From Liriodendron chinense (Eukaryota > Streptophyta > Magnoliopsida > Magnoliales > Magnoliaceae), in the NCBI GenBank assembly GCA_003013855.2, contig ML058477.1, positions 2,976,001 through 3,040,000 on the forward strand: a stretch of 64,000 nucleotides of DNA. The letters are read 5' to 3'. This document shows positions 22,557 to 35,335 of the stretch, in pieces (the first letter of the stretch is position 1; each line of letters starts with the position of its first letter). A program made the position numbers and the translations under genes. The notes below the pieces were generated by a model. The model saw nothing but the letters and a program-made list of their open reading frames with translations, was not told the origin of the DNA and did not search any database.

Positions 22557-22783
22557 TTTTCTGCCTTTTTTCTTCTCTCCTTTGCTTCTTTCTTCCACCC
22601 TTTTGACGCTTGGTCTTTTGATCTTCAATGCTTGTAAATAGCGCCTTTAAGCCATCAATTGATGAATCATCTCTCTCATTCTTATAACCGCAAAACCATG
22701 CATTAGTTGGGTCTTTAATCATGTATTTCAAGCATAGTTAGCGATGAAATGGGGTTAGAGTATGCACATTTAAGAGCTCAACA

Positions 22784-23920
22784 CACCCCCTAACCAGCAT
22801 TTTGCTAGTCCCGAGCAAAACATGCGTGAAACAAATTTCATTCTTCAAAACCCAACTCTCCTTCAAAAACCATGTTTCTATATACTTAATGATATGCGAG
22901 TGCAAGAATCAGGAAAACTTAGTGATAGAAGTTGAGACCTTAACCTTCTCATAACATAACAAGTACTTACATGAAATTCCCACTGATTAATTGATAAATA
23001 GAAGAATCCAAACAATTTAACCTAGTGTGCTCGGTGAATGTTCATCTCATGGATTTCCGGGGTTACCTTCCTTGTGAATTACTTAAGGTATGGATTCAAC
23101 GGTGTATAGATCAATAACAAGCCTATGACAGGAATTTGCCTTACCGTCCTTCCAATGGCTTTCACACTACGTCCCATTTCCGGTTTTGGTTACGGGTAGA
23201 CCATCCCCCGATTGGTAATAGGTAGCCCTTTTCGGAATTTTCCACCATATTCTCCATCATTCCCGTATTTTCATCCTTCCTTTCTATTTTTTTTCTTTAG
23301 ATAGGATTTTTAGAAGTCCATATCTTTCGTTATTTTCCCATAGACAAGGATGAACAAAGTACACCGGCTTGGTTTCTCAACGCCTCAAATCCAAACTTCA
23401 CCAATTCACAATTCTACATAATCCTTTCAAAGCGTGAGAATTGTGTAATGTGAACTAGGTGTAAAAGTGTTTAGAAATTCTATCAATCATAAAATTAGGG
23501 GAATTCACATATAAAACTAGTATCTTAGAGATTGCTCAAGATATTCAACTTCACTCACTTTACTTTTCCTTTTTCTTATACTCACACCATCCCAAATGCA
23601 TAGAAATAAAGTTTTCCAATGGAGTTTTGAATTTTGAAAAATTGAAAAAGTTCCTACATAATTGCTTGAGATGTTACAAAACACTGGATTCATCCCACTA
23701 ATCTTACACCCCCCAACCAAATCTTGCATTGTCCTCAATGTAAAAGATATGCAATAAGCAAAACATGAGAGCAATTTGAAAATAAAGGGGAGTGAGCAAT
23801 GATAGTACCTGAGAGAATGAAAAGTGGAATTCTACCTCCTTCTAACAAACCTATGAAAAAGTAAACAAAAGTAACAAAATCCTAATCCTAACTACTCTAT
23901 ACCTCCATCAGACTAGTAGA
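22784..23920 (-). other. Polypurine tract and 3' noncoding region of Athila-B
   Basis: GGTTAGGGGGTG on the minus strand (22784-22795) abuts the LTR and is the likely polypurine tract. The remainder up to the end of pol has no gene. It parallels the noncoding region of Athila-A. Confidence 0.72.
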
Positions 23921-25299
23921 TCAAACATCCTGATACACAGGATCAGTCAGAGGTATAGACATACCTTCTGAAGGAAACTTCTTATAGAACGGCTTTAATC
24001 GCTGACCATTCGCCTTAAAGATGTTGTCGTTCCTTGGATTCAACAACTCGACGGTCCCATATGGGTAGACAGTTTGTACAATGTAGGGACCGGTCCATCG
24101 AGATCTCAATTTCCCGGAAATAAGTGTAAGCGAGAATTATACATAAGGACTTTTTGATTAATCGTGAATGTCTTACGAAGAATGTTCTTATCATGGAATA
24201 CCTTCGTCTTGTCCTTGTAAATTCTCGCATTTTCATATTCTTCGTTCCGGAGTTCCACAAGTTCATTCAATTGAAGTTTGCGCAACGAGCTTGCTTTGTC
24301 AGAATCAAAATTCATCTTCTTTATCGCCCAATAAGCCTTATGTTCCAACTCCACGGACAAGTGACAAGCTTTCCCATAGACAAGTCTATAAGGAGACATT
24401 CCAATGAGGGTCTTGAAAGCGGTACAGTAAGCCCAGAGTGCATCGGTAAGTCGAAGCGACCAATCCTTGCGATCAGGGTTCATCATTTTCTTCAAAATAT
24501 GTTTAATCTCCTTAATAGATATCTCAGCTTGTCCACTTATTTGTGGGTGATAGGGAGTGCTCACTTTGTGATTGACGCCATATTTCTTCATTAAGGCTTC
24601 AAATGGGCGATTACAAAAGTGAGACCCTCCATCACTTATGATGACTCAAGGTGTTCCAAACCGGGAAAGAATATTTTCTTTTAAGAAACGAATGACTGTT
24701 TTATGGTCATTATTTCGGCATGGAATCACCTCAACCCATTTGGACACATAGTCGACGGCAAGCAAGATATATAGGTTTCCAAAAGAAGATGAGATTGGAC
24801 CCATGAAATCGATGCCCCAACAATAAAAAATTTCGATTGCTAAGATGGGATCAAGTGGCATCATATTTCTACGGGAGATTCCTCCCAATTTCTGATAAGG
24901 CTCACATGTTTTACAAAACTCATGGGTGTCCTTGAACATGGTGGGCCAATAAAACCCACATTGCAGAATTTTGGCTGTGGTCTTCTTAGCCGAAAAGTGG
25001 CCACCACACGCTTGAGAATGACAAAAGGAGATGATATGGTGTTGCTCATCATCCAGCACACATCTCCTTATAATTTGATTGGGACAATACTTGAATAAGT
25101 AAGGATCGTCCCATAGGAATTTCCTCACCTTGTTGAAGAACTTATCTTTATATTGCTTTTTCCATTGTGTTGGAGTTGTACCTGTAGCAAGATAGTTAGC
25201 AATGTCCGCATACCATGGCAATTGGGAGACTTTAAAAAGTTGTTCCTTAGGGAACATGTCATTGGTCGCGATCGTCTCAGGGGGAATCGGTGAGAACAA
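23921..25299 (-). pseudogene. Athila-B integrase, broken
   Basis: The zinc-binding part (CKTCEPYQKLGGISRRN), core (FYCWGIDFMGPISSSFG, LAVDYVSKWVEVIP, STPYHPQISGQ) and C-terminal part (SRWTGPYIVQTVYPYGTVEL, ending near VYQDV) are visible. A TGA at 24646-24648 stands where Athila-A has CGA (Arg of GMPRAI), and frames change near 24110. Family knowledge says no chromodomain follows in Athila, and none is seen. Confidence 0.9.
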
Positions 25300-26982
25300 G
25301 TCTAGAGAGATGGTCAGCCACTACGTTTTCTACTCCTTTCTTATCACGTATTTTTATGTCAAATTCTTAGAGTAGGAGGATCCATCTTAACAAACGTGGC
25401 TTAGCATCCTTCTTAGAGAGAAGGTACTTAAGCGCAGCATGGTCAATGAATATGATGATCTTGGATCCAATCAAGTAGGACCTAAACTTGTCCAAGGCAA
25501 AAACTACGGCTAAAAGTTTTTTTCCTGTAGTAGTGTAGTTTGCCTGGGCTGAGTTTAAGGTTCTACTTGCATATTAGATGACACATGGCTTCTTCTCTTT
25601 TCTTTGGCCTAGCACAACCCCAATAGCGTAGTCGCTCGCATTGCACATAATTTCAAAAGGAATGCTCCAATCAGGTGGTTGTATTATGGGAGCACATGTC
25701 AACATACCTTTAAGTTTAGTAAAGGCATTTTGACAATCTTCATTCCACTCGAATGAGTTCTCCTTTGGAAGTAGGTTACATAAAGGACAAGAGAGTGAAC
25801 TGAAGTCCTTTATGAACCGTCTATAAAATCCGGCGTGTCCCAAAAAGGACTGCACATCTCGTATGCTCTTGGGTGGTGGAAGGTTAGAGATAAGATCGAT
25901 TTTAGTTTTGTCCACCTCGATTCCGTTTTGTGAGATGATGTGACCAATTACAATTCCCTTTTGAACCATGAAGTGACATTTCTCCTAATTCAACACAAGG
26001 TTCTTCTCTTCACATCTTTTCAAAACAGATTTCAAGTGCATAAGGCACTCATCAAAGCTACAACCAAATACAGAGAAATCATCCATGAAGACTTCAAGAA
26101 TTGTCCCCACCATATCAGAAAAAATATTCAGCATACAATGCTAAAAAGTGGCAGGGGCATTACATAGCCAAATGGCATCCTTCGATAGGCCAAAGTACCG
26201 AATGGACATGTGAATGTTGTTTTCTCTTGGTCCTCTAGGGCGATCTCTATTTGGTTGTACCCTGAGTAGCCATCAAGGAAGCAAAATTGGGAATGACCCG
26301 CCAACCTTTCTAAAATTTGATCAACAAGCGGTAGGGGGAAGTGGTCTTTCCTCATAACTGCGTTTAGCTTCCTGTAGTCAATGCACATTCTCCAACCAGT
26401 AGTGACTCTGGTTAGTACAAGTTCATTATTGGCATTGTCTACGATGGTTATTTCGGATTTCTTAGGCACCACTTGAGTTGGGCTCACCCATTGACTATCG
26501 AATATTGGGTAAATGATACCCACATCCAATAGTTTCACCACTTCGGCCTTAACCACATCCTTCATATTTGGATTGAGTTGTCTTTGTGGTTGCCTAGATG
26601 TCTTCGCATTCTCCTCAAGGTGTATGCGATGAGTACAAATCAGTGGGTCTATGTTTTTTAGGTCCGCAATCGACCATCCAATGGCACTCTTATGCTCTAT
26701 TAGAGTGGCTATTAGCCTACTCTCTTGTTCCTTATCCAAGTGGGAAGAAATCACCACCGGATATGTCTCATCCCGACCTAAATATACATATTTCAACTCA
26801 CTTGGTAATGGTTTTAGGTTGAGCGTTGGTGCCTTGATATTGGATGGGAGGGGCTTGTTCTCGTTTAAGGGTAACGGTTCAAATAGTGCCCTCCATCGTT
26901 TGTTGTCAAGTATCGGCATCACATCTAAAATGGCATCCATCTCTCGTATTGAGTCATCATTTATCTCATGAGAGTGGGCCAC
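25300..26982 (-). pseudogene. Athila-B reverse transcriptase and RNase H, broken
   Basis: RT motifs: THRIHLEENAKTSRQPQRQLNP, WRMCIDYRKLNAV, YSGYNQIEIALEDQEKTTF and FGTLAYRRMPF. The catalytic YxDD stretch near 26,050-26,120 is in damaged sequence. The connection FLGHAGFYRRFIKDFSSLS and RNase H start (FEIMCNASDYAIGVVLGQ) follow in another frame (25969 on), with further stops near 25574 and 25360. Confidence 0.9.
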
Positions 26983-27067
26983 ACATGCCTAATGTCAAGG
27001 GGAATGTATCCTCCACGAATGATTCAATCAAATTTATCTCGTGGATCTCATCATCAACTTCCCATGG

Positions 27068-27520
27068 TTATTTGCATAAATCAAATATACTCAGCTCGAG
27101 TGTCATATTTCCAAAGGACATTTGTACAAGCCCGTTTCTACAATTGATAATCGCATTGGAAGTAGCTAGAAAAGGGCGGCCAAGTATGACGGGAATTTGA
27201 GCACCGGTACCTATCACGGGATGTGTATCTAAGACAATAAAGTCTACTAGGTAGTAGAATTTATCAACTTGGACTAAAACATCCTCAATCACTCCTTTCG
27301 GTATACGAATAGATCTATCAGCAAGTTGGAGTGTGGTTTTGGTAGTTTTCAATTCACCTAACCCAAGTTGTTCATAAACCGAGTATGGAATGAGGTTAAC
27401 ACTCGCCCCTAAATCAAGTAAGGCTTGTTTAATCCGGTAGTCTCCTATGATGCATGAGATGGTTGGACTACCCGGATCCTTGTATTTTTGGGCACCTCTT
27501 ATTTGATAATAGCACTCAAA
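27068..27520 (-). pseudogene. Athila-B protease region
   Basis: Contains TTLQLADRSIRIPKGVIEDVLVQVD, FYYLVDFIVLD and PVILGRPFLATSNAIINC, typical of the Athila aspartic-protease segment. The active-site Asp-containing strand upstream (near 27370-27480, ASVNLIPYSVYEQLGLG in broken frame) looks displaced by stops. Confidence 0.8.
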
Positions 27521-27859
27521 TTCTCAGTCAAAAGTACTTTGTTCTGAACATTGTGTTTCCTTTTGACTGTACATAATTCCTTTAGAAATTTGGCATAGGA
27601 TGGTATTTGCTTTATAGCATCCAACAACGGGATGTTGATCTTCACTTGATTAAACACCTCTAAAATTTTCAGGTTTTTGTCTAAAGGTTTGGGTGAAATC
27701 AACCTTTAGGGAAACGGGGCAACCGGCTTGTATTACCTTTCCGGTTCTTTCTCTTGTGGAGTGTTGTTCGGGCTATCATCATCTTTGGAATTTTTTGGAT
27801 CATTAGGCTTTTAGGGCCTTCACCGAATTACATTTATCGATTATTTTCCCACTTCTCAA

Positions 27860-29159
27860 AGTGGTGATAGCTTGAACATGCTCCGTATGTTAGGAGGATG
27901 AGCTTGCGTCTTGTATCTCAAATTGGGTCCTTGGGTTAGGAAGAGGTTGGGCAAGAAGTGTGCCTTTCTCCCTAACACTGAGGTGAGATTCAACCCTAGC
28001 CATTGAGGTTTTCAAGTCATTGATGGCTTGAGTTGAATTTTGATTAAATTTCAATTGCTCTTGCATGAACCCATCTATTTTCAGAGAATTAGTCTTGTTA
28101 TATTCAGCTTGAACCGATATGAATAAACCCAACATCTCCTCTAGTGTAGCTTTTGGTGTAATGACTAGGGATGGACCTAGTAAAGGTTGAGCTTGAGGGG
28201 TATTGTTTGAATTCGCAGTGGGTCCATTCCTCCAACTGAAGTTGGGATGGTTCTTCCAACTAGAATTATACGTGTTTGAGTTTGGAGTACTAAATGGCCA
28301 TTGATAACTGTTTATGGCATTTGATTGTTCTTGTAAGATATCTTGGAATGCTGAAATTGTGGGACAATCTTGTGTAGCATGTTGATTTCTGGCACAAATT
28401 CCACGAACAGTTTCAACGTCTTTTGAGTTGATTGACTCTCCTTTCTTTAATTCCATGGCCTTGACTTTTCTTGTGAGGCTAGCCATACGTGCACTTATGT
28501 TATCTTCTTGTGAGAGAACATAAATTCCTCCCTTTTCCTTTTGTTGGCTTGTCTTGGAATTTGTTGGTCTAGATGTATCCCAAGACTGTGCATTCTCTGC
28601 CAATTCATCAAAATAGTCTCATGCTTCCTCGGCTTCCTTATTCATGAATTCTCCATTACACATCATCTCTATGAATTGGCGCATGGGTGAAGTCAGTCCT
28701 TCATAGAAAAAGCTTATAACCCGCCAAGTTTCGTAGCCATGATGTGGGCATGCATTTAATAAGTCCTTAAACCTCTACCAACATTGAAAGAAAGTCTCGT
28801 CCTCCTTTTGGGCAAAATTTATGATAAGGCGCCTCAACATGTTCGTTTTGTGAGTAGGGAGGAACTTTTTAATGAACTCCCTAGACATCTCAGTCCATGT
28901 GCCAATTGATCTTGGCCTTAATGCATGAAGCTAACCTTTAACTTTCTCTTTAAGTGTAAAAGGAAATAACTTAAGTCTCATCACATCATTGGTTACATTT
29001 GCAAAGTGCATTGTGGCTATCACCTCATCAAATTCCTTAAGATGTTGATAGGCACTTTCACTGTCTAGTCCATGGAATCTTGGGAGGAGTTGGATTACTC
29101 CCGGTTTCAAATCTATGTTCCCTGTATTTTGTGCAAAAACTATGCATGAGGGAGTGCTC
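27860..29159 (-). pseudogene. Athila-B gag, downstream part
   Basis: Capsid remnants (FPFTLKEKVKG, WQRFKDLLNACPHHGY-like) lie between 28,600 and 29,159, then a C-terminal part (28603-27890) with NISARMASLTRKVKAMELKK and a degenerate knuckle ICARNQHATQDC that has lost its first Cys. The frame continues to the right at 43377-43632 beyond the Tekay insertion. Confidence 0.85.
29155..29159. other. Target-site duplication tgctc of Tekay (left copy)
   Basis: tgctc precedes TGTAACGCCCC and recurs at 43377-43381 after GTTACA. Confidence 0.9.
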
Positions 29160-30292
29160 TGTAACGCCCCGAATTTATCGTAATTATTTTAAAATTTTCT
29201 GAAATTTATTTCTATTTTTTTTATATTAAATACCGGCCATTGATATTAAAATTCAAATAATGGGACATCCGTAGGAGATCATATGGAGTACCCTTTATTA
29301 AAGTTGCTTAGAATGACCTCATTAACAATGTAGAAGAGTTAGATTTCGTTAAACTTGAATATTTGCAAAAATTACAAAAATGCCATTAGTTAAACTTAAG
29401 CTAAGATGCCATTTTTAAGTATTATAGTTTCTGACAATCAGTTTCACCCAAAATCCTGGATTTGAGCTTTTGGGCACATATTAACCATACACATCAAATT
29501 TCAGCCCTTAAATCATAGTAGAAGTGGTCCAATTGTCAAATCAGCCCTTAACCCTTGATTTTCATGTCCATCGAGTGAGGAAAGTAGATGGTTAGTCGTA
29601 GTCAAATATTTCTCTTCATATGAATGACTTGGATCGTCTTTATCATGGACCAATAGTGTGATTTAATTGCCCCACATTGATAAACCTCTTTCTTATGCGC
29701 AAAGTTATCCCGTTCTAGAAATTAACGAGTTACCAACTCTTCTCAAATTTGAACCTTTCAATTTACCCACTTCTCACCATCAATCGCTTCTCAAATTTGG
29801 ACCACCCATTATACTCATATGACTACGAGTTTACACAAAATTTGGACCCCAATCTACAATCTTACACCATTGAACCACAAAGCCAGCCCCTTCCTTTTCC
29901 GCCAAAAGTTAGAATTTCAGATCTAGGCATTTCTCACCATCAATCAACCATTAAACTTTGTACAATTGTTTGCCTATCATGACTACATATTTTTTCAAAA
30001 TTTGGGCCCTGATCATCAAGCGTAAACCGTTAATTGAAATATAGCCCATTTTAGCACCCGTTAGGCCATTTTTAAGGATCGGCCAATCTAGAATGTGGAT
30101 CATTAAGAAATTTACGTATTCTGACTCTACTCTTCGAGCTTGATAAGATGAACGGATTGGAATTGATCAAAGATCATCCGAATATTAAGATTTGAGAAAC
30201 CCACCTCGAGAGGTTGTTACACAAGACCCCGCGTGCACATCCCTCTCCATATTTCTACTACGCACCTCCAAACCCTAATTCCAACCCTACCT

Positions 30293-30302
30293 CTATATAT
30301 AG
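30293..30302 (+). promoter_or_regulatory. TATA box of the Tekay 5' LTR
   Basis: CTATATATAG followed by GGCCCCTC. The 3' LTR copy is at 40189-40198. Unlike the Athila and SIRE LTRs I see no palindrome array upstream of it. Confidence 0.75.
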
Positions 30303-30340
30303 GGCCCCTCTTAGCCAAAGGTGACCCCACCCACGAATTT

Positions 30341-30358
30341 GAGAGAGGGAGAGAGAGA

Positions 30359-30405
<47 letters not shown>

Positions 30406-30411
30406 AGGTAA
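30341..30411. repeat. GA microsatellite downstream of the Tekay TATA box
   Basis: Interrupted GA repeat at the expected start of the transcript. The 3' LTR copy (about 40238-40288) is shorter by about 15-20 bp. Confidence 0.93.
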
Positions 30412-31929
30412 GAGAGAGGAGTACCATCTTGCTATTATTTCATCATTTTATATCTCTAATAAGTCGAAGATCATAAGGTGAGAACTCCTTTAAGATTGGA
30501 TTAATAATTTCATGTTTTGTAGGTTGATAATTCTTATGTGTTTTTTTTTTGTTTACATGTGTTTATTTATTCTCTCCTTAGTTAGCTATATATGAATGCT
30601 TTTAGATACTTTTTTTCCATCTCATGGTGATGAGGATATTTATTGGACTTAGAGAACTAGTAAGGAATAGAATTATGTTTGTTGCACATATGAGATTTGT
30701 GTAACCATCTTTAAAGGGACCACCTTCCTTTCTATACTGTATAAAGAATAGTTGCAATTGTCTAATGGAGATTCTTATATTGTTATATATATTCCTTTTA
30801 TATATATGGATGGACCCTGATCTGTGGTGATGAATATCGGAACACCCGGTTAAGAGGTTGCCCTAACTTGAGACGATGCTTTTAGCTTGTCCGGTTAAGT
30901 GGCCACCCTGATCTGTGGTGGTGGTATCAAGATCGCCCGATTAAGTGGTTGTTAAATCCATTTATTACTACTATTATTATTATATTTATTATTATTATTA
31001 TTATTCCTAAAGTTGTTAAGGATCTCCATAAGACGATAGTTGAGTATGGTTGTTATGAAGCTTAGTAGTACGGGCCGCCATCCTGGGATGTGATGCGTCG
31101 GTTACGACTATTTTGATGAGTGATGAACCATAAGGAAGGATGTGGTGGTACCAAAGGTTGGTTAGACGATAAGTGGCTTGGTGTAAATTGGTAATAATAA
31201 TAAAGAATGGCTAATTCATGCATGCACGTGGCTCCATGTGGGTGTATGGATTTGAGAATAGGCTAGAGCGTCCTACTTCTCCCATACACTGTCACGTGTG
31301 GATTTGGGCTATGAGCGTCCCAGTTCCTCACGTGGTCGGGCAAAATTATGGGCTTGCGTGTCCCAAAACCCCTGGCGGCATGTCTAAGGATTCCTACGCT
31401 GGGTCATGTATTATCATGCATTGCATTAAGAAAGAGTAATGAATGTTTTGTTGTGATTTTTATGCGATTATTATTTCTAACCTTAAAGTAGTTCTTCACT
31501 ATGCCGCTTTTGACGGTGTTTTGTGGAAATAATTTAGAACATGTAGGTAACGATCCTCAGGAGCCCGAGCCTCAAGGAGACGATTATGATGGCTCGTGGG
31601 AGCAGATGGTGGAAGACGAGACCGCATAATCATTCATAGTTCTAGCATTTATTTAGTATTTGAAATTGTAATAAGTCCCAATGGGAGGACGTAGTTATGA
31701 ACATGGTGTTTTATTGAATGATGGTTACATGGTTTGATGATTTAGTTTAGTTAATGAAATAATATATAAGTTTGGTTTCACCGTCTTGCTCATGATTTTT
31801 CAAATAGTATGAAATGTGCATGTTTGTGTGAAAATTATGTAAGGGGTATAACCCTCACACATTCCAAATAACCTTGAGAATTCGGCCGTCGTGATGTACA
31901 TGGGAGCCGAAATCTTGGGTGTTACAAGT

Positions 31930-31941
31930 TGGTATCAAAGC
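31930..31941 (+). other. Tekay primer-binding site
   Basis: TGGTATCAAAGC, one base from the TGGTATCAGAGC site complementary to the 3' end of initiator tRNA-Met, three bases after the LTR. Confidence 0.88.
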
Positions 31942-32770
31942 AAAATGGGGCCTCTGGGCGAGAAGCCTAAATCCATATCATAATTAACTCATCTTAGGGC
32001 TTAGGTCCCCAACGACTAGAGACAAATCATTTAGATTCAATCCTATTAATGGTATGTAATGTTATGAACTTAGAGACCCACACTTAGGTTCCTTGAAATT
32101 TACTAGGGTAGTCGTGGAACTTAGAAATCTCAACATTTTAGGATTTTTGGAAAGAAATTTTCATTTTTTTTAAATATTTAGAGCTCTCATCTATTCCCCA
32201 TATTTGAATCATCGATTCATTGAATCTTGTGAATTTTCTCCATAAATAATTAGGAGTAACTATTTTATTTCTAATTATTTCAATTAGGGCAGATTTTTAG
32301 ACCCATCTGAAATTCCGACATTAGAAAACGTATTTTTAGATTCAGAAAATTTTATAAATTTTTATGGAGATTCCTAACTCAGTCCCCAGTATCCATATAA
32401 AATTTCAGATCAATCCGATGTGTAATTAAATCAGGAAAATTCCGACAATAGCACATATTTTACGTAAAAGTCTGCTGATCTGTTACATTTTTCAGACTTG
32501 TGGGGGTCAGAACTGTACTTTATCATGAGATTTTTATCCTGAGAAAAATTTGAGGTATTCCCCACCTAATCATCTATCTATCCTCCAAATTTCAGAGGAA
32601 AAGGACTTCCGGTTTGAGAGAAAAAAAATCCAAGAGCGCGATCAGGTCCTGGGTATCAGATTCCCAAACTATGAGTTAGGTGAACCTCTAACTCTAACTT
32701 TCTGATTTGAGTTCATTAGTTTTCACCTTAGAAGTGACCTCTAACCTATAGAACACTTATTTTCAGCTTG
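31942..32770 (+). other. Tekay untranslated leader
   Basis: About 830 bp without a coding signal between primer-binding site and gag start, AT-rich. Confidence 0.7.
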
Positions 32771-34042
32771 ATGGCCCCTAAGAGAAAATCTTCAAGAAAC
32801 GTTTCCGCGGCCTCACCCCAACTTGAGTCACCACCCATGGCTAACACTGCAAGTCCTAATACAAATCCACCAATGACTTCAGTGGGGGGAAACTCTAATG
32901 CTCTACAACCTTGGGAAGCTATGTTAGGTGCACTCGATCGTCTCACCGGTATCATTCAGCAACAACAAGCCCAACAGCATGAGCAACAAACCCGTCACCA
33001 AGCCACCCTCGAACAACTGATAACGATCGTGACCCCTGGCCAAACTCCGATTCCAACCTCTACTCAAACCGCACCTCCGCCTCCAGTGGAAACTCAGACA
33101 ACCACACCAACACCCCAAAATCAACCTGAAACATTTCAAGTACCCCTAGCACCTAGACAGGCTCCTCCGCCAAATCAACCTCGGTTTATGCTTCCTAAAG
33201 AAACCATCCTGATTGAGAAATTCCTGAAGCTACATCCTGAGAAGTTCCATGGAAACCCTGACCCTACCAAGGCGGATTATTGGCTTAAGCAAGTGGCTAA
33301 GGCACTAGACACCCTGGCTTGCCCCATGCAACACCGAGTGACCCTAGCTACATACCTATTAGAGGGGGCGGCCTACGTTTGGTGGCAGGCAGCAAAAAGA
33401 AGAGTCCCAGAAGGATTCCAGTGGACGTGGGACACTTTCCATGCGAAGTTCTGTGACAAGTTTTTCCCTGAAGCATATAGGAAAGAGAAGATGTCTGAAT
33501 TCCTGAAAATAGAGCAAGGTAACCTCACCGTAGCCCAATATGAAGACAAATTCGCTGAGTTGTCAAGTTACCTACCCTCAGCAGTAGAAGACCTGGACTA
33601 CAAGATCCACAAGTTCCAGGAAGGCTTGAGACCTAGTATTCGGTCAAAGATTAGCATATTGAAGCTGAGTACTTATGAAGAGATCATAAATCGAGCAATG
33701 ATCACTGAGAAAGACACTGAACGCTATATCCAGCAACGAAATCAAACAAGACAAGTAGGCCAGAAAAGCAGAGCAGTACCAAACCCACCTTCTATTCCTA
33801 ACAAGAGGCCAAGACTTGCACCAACCAATCAGCAACAGAACCGGGACCCCTTCAACTGTTACTACTGCGGAAAGCTAGGACACAAGGCCATCAATTGTTT
33901 CAAGAAGGCTGCAGATGAGAAGAATGCCTCCCAGCCTAAGGGGAGTCAACCACAACAGCAGAATCAAGCACCCAGACCACCTGCAGCAGCCCGTCCTCAA
34001 ATGCAGAAGAGAGAAGCACCAAATCCAAACCAAAAGCAATAA
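32771..34042 (+). pseudogene. Tekay gag
   Basis: Starts MAPKRKSSRN at ATG 32771, 423 codons. Low-complexity Pro/Gln/Thr-rich N-terminus, capsid core (FLKLHPEKFHGNPDPTKADYWL, MQHRVTLATYLLEGAAYVWW, WDTFHAKFCDKFFPEAYR, EGLRPSIRSKISILKL) and one CCHC knuckle CYYCGKLGHKAINC at residues 363-376. The frame is intact up to TAA 34040-34042. Pol continues in the same frame after that stop, so the TAA is probably a nonsense change in a fused gag-pol rather than a natural end. Gag alone may still be made. Confidence 0.9.
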
Positions 34043-35335
34043 GGACGTCTCTATGCTATGGCTCCACCAGATAATGTGGAAGAAGACCCCCGCGCCATCG
34101 AAGGTACTATCTTTATCGGCGATGATCCAGTAGTTGTCTTATTTGATAGCGGTGCCTCCATTTCTTTTATTGCTGCATCAGTTGTAGCTCGATTAAACTT
34201 AAAGGTAGAACGCTTAGGTGAATCTGTGGTCATAGCAGCACCTATCGGTCGAATTGTAGAACTAAGAAAGGAATGTCGAAGGTGTCCTTTAACCATTGGC
34301 AGAGTTAAATTCGAAGCAAATCTAGTTGTATTGAACATGAAGAACTTCGACGTGATCCTGGGAATGGACTGGCTCTCTAAGCACCGGGTGAACTTGGATT
34401 GCCATGCCAAGACCATATCATTGTCTCTCCTGAGCCACGACCAGGTAGTGTTCCAAGGTAAGAAGAGGAAGGAAGTAATTGAACGGTTGATGTGCGTCGA
34501 AGAATCGGTTGAGCTATCTGTCGAGCAAATCTCCATAGTAGCTGAATTCCCTGAAGTATTCCAAGATATTCCTGGTCTACCCCCGAAGCGTGAAGTAGAT
34601 TTCGCCATTGATCTCGTGCCCGGTACAGCACCTATAGCATTGGCAGTGTACTGTATGGCTCCAGTAGAATTGCAAGAATTGAAGAAACAGTTAGAAGAAC
34701 TCCTAGAGCAAGGATTTATTCGCCCCAGCGTATCTCCCTGGGCCGCGCCTGTCCTCTTTGTACGGAAAAAGGATGGTTCGCTTCGCCTGTGTATTGATTA
34801 TAGAAAGTTGAACCAAGCCACTATTAAGAACAAGTATCCTCTTCCGCGCATAGATGATCTTTTCGACCAGTTAAGAGGAGCCCAGCTCTTTTCGAAGATT
34901 GATTTAAGGTCCGGGTACCATCAGCTAAGAGTGAGAGATGCAGATATTTCCAAAACGGCATTCAGAACGAGGTATGGACATTATGAGTTTGTTGTCATGC
35001 CCTTCGGACTGACAAATGCCCCAGCAGTATTCATGGACCTGATGAACCGTGTATTCAAGCCCTATCTAGATAAATTCATTATTGTTTTCATCGATGATAT
35101 CCTCATATACTCGAAGAGTAAGGAAGAGCATGCCGAGCATCTAAGAATAGCTCTACAGACACTGAAGGACAACCAATTGTATGCTAAGTTAAAGAAATGT
35201 GATTTCTGGGAAGAAGAAATGAAGTTCCTTGGTCATGTAATCACTCGCGATGGGATAGCAGTCGACCAGTCCAAAGTTGAGGCGGTTCGCCAATGGATCC
35301 AACCAACCTCAGTACCGAAGTGCGAAGTTTCCTAG
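34043..35335 (+). pseudogene. Tekay protease and reverse transcriptase
   Basis: Protease active site DSGAS at residues 30-34 of the frame from 34058, then VILGMDWLSKHR. RT has VRKKDGSLRLCIDYRKLN, KIDLRSGYHQLRV, MPFGLTNAPAVFM and the catalytic FIDD (residues 344-347). The frame is lost between 35293 and 35335, where RSFLGLAGYYRRFIKE continues in another frame. Confidence 0.93.

Larger units (their letters stand above)
21188..22783 (-). repeat. 3' LTR of Athila-B (1,596 bp)
   Basis: Minus strand TGTTGAGCTC...GCGAACA. It has the U5 hairpin (21229-21243), the leader hairpin (21993-22014), TATA box CTATAAAAGG (22173-22182) and paired ACCGGT sites between 22281 and 22556. Confidence 0.93.
29160..31926 (+). 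repeat. 5' LTR of Tekay (2,767 bp)
   Basis: TGTAACGCCCCG...GGTGTTACA. It contains a TATA box at 30293-30302, a GA microsatellite just downstream, a CCCTGATCTGTGGTG duplication with a 91-bp step (30815, 30906) and a TTA microsatellite near 30960-31005. Small open frames (for example 29749, 30233 and 31218) recur in the 3' LTR and are not credible genes. Confidence 0.95.

Noticed and set aside
22405..22731. Lys/Arg-rich frames in the Athila-B LTRs (also 45535-45759)
   Set aside because: Differ between the two LTRs by length, overlap the palindrome array, and match no protein family that I know.
29749..31439. Small open frames in the Tekay 5' LTR with counterparts at 38065 and 42668
   Set aside because: LTR duplicates with differing ends between copies, no motif, and one crosses the GA microsatellite.
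31930..31941. tRNA gene signal at TGGTATCA stretches
   Set aside because: These are primer-binding sites complementary to tRNA-Met; no cloverleaf can be drawn around them.
32746..33139. Minus-strand open frames opposite Tekay gag
   Set aside because: Shadow frames of the coding strand; gag motifs fix the plus strand.
34040..34042. TAA between Tekay gag and pol as a programmed readthrough site
   Set aside because: The flanking frames are continuous and relatives usually have a fused gag-pol, so a CAA-to-TAA change is simpler. Only comparison with sister copies could show otherwise.
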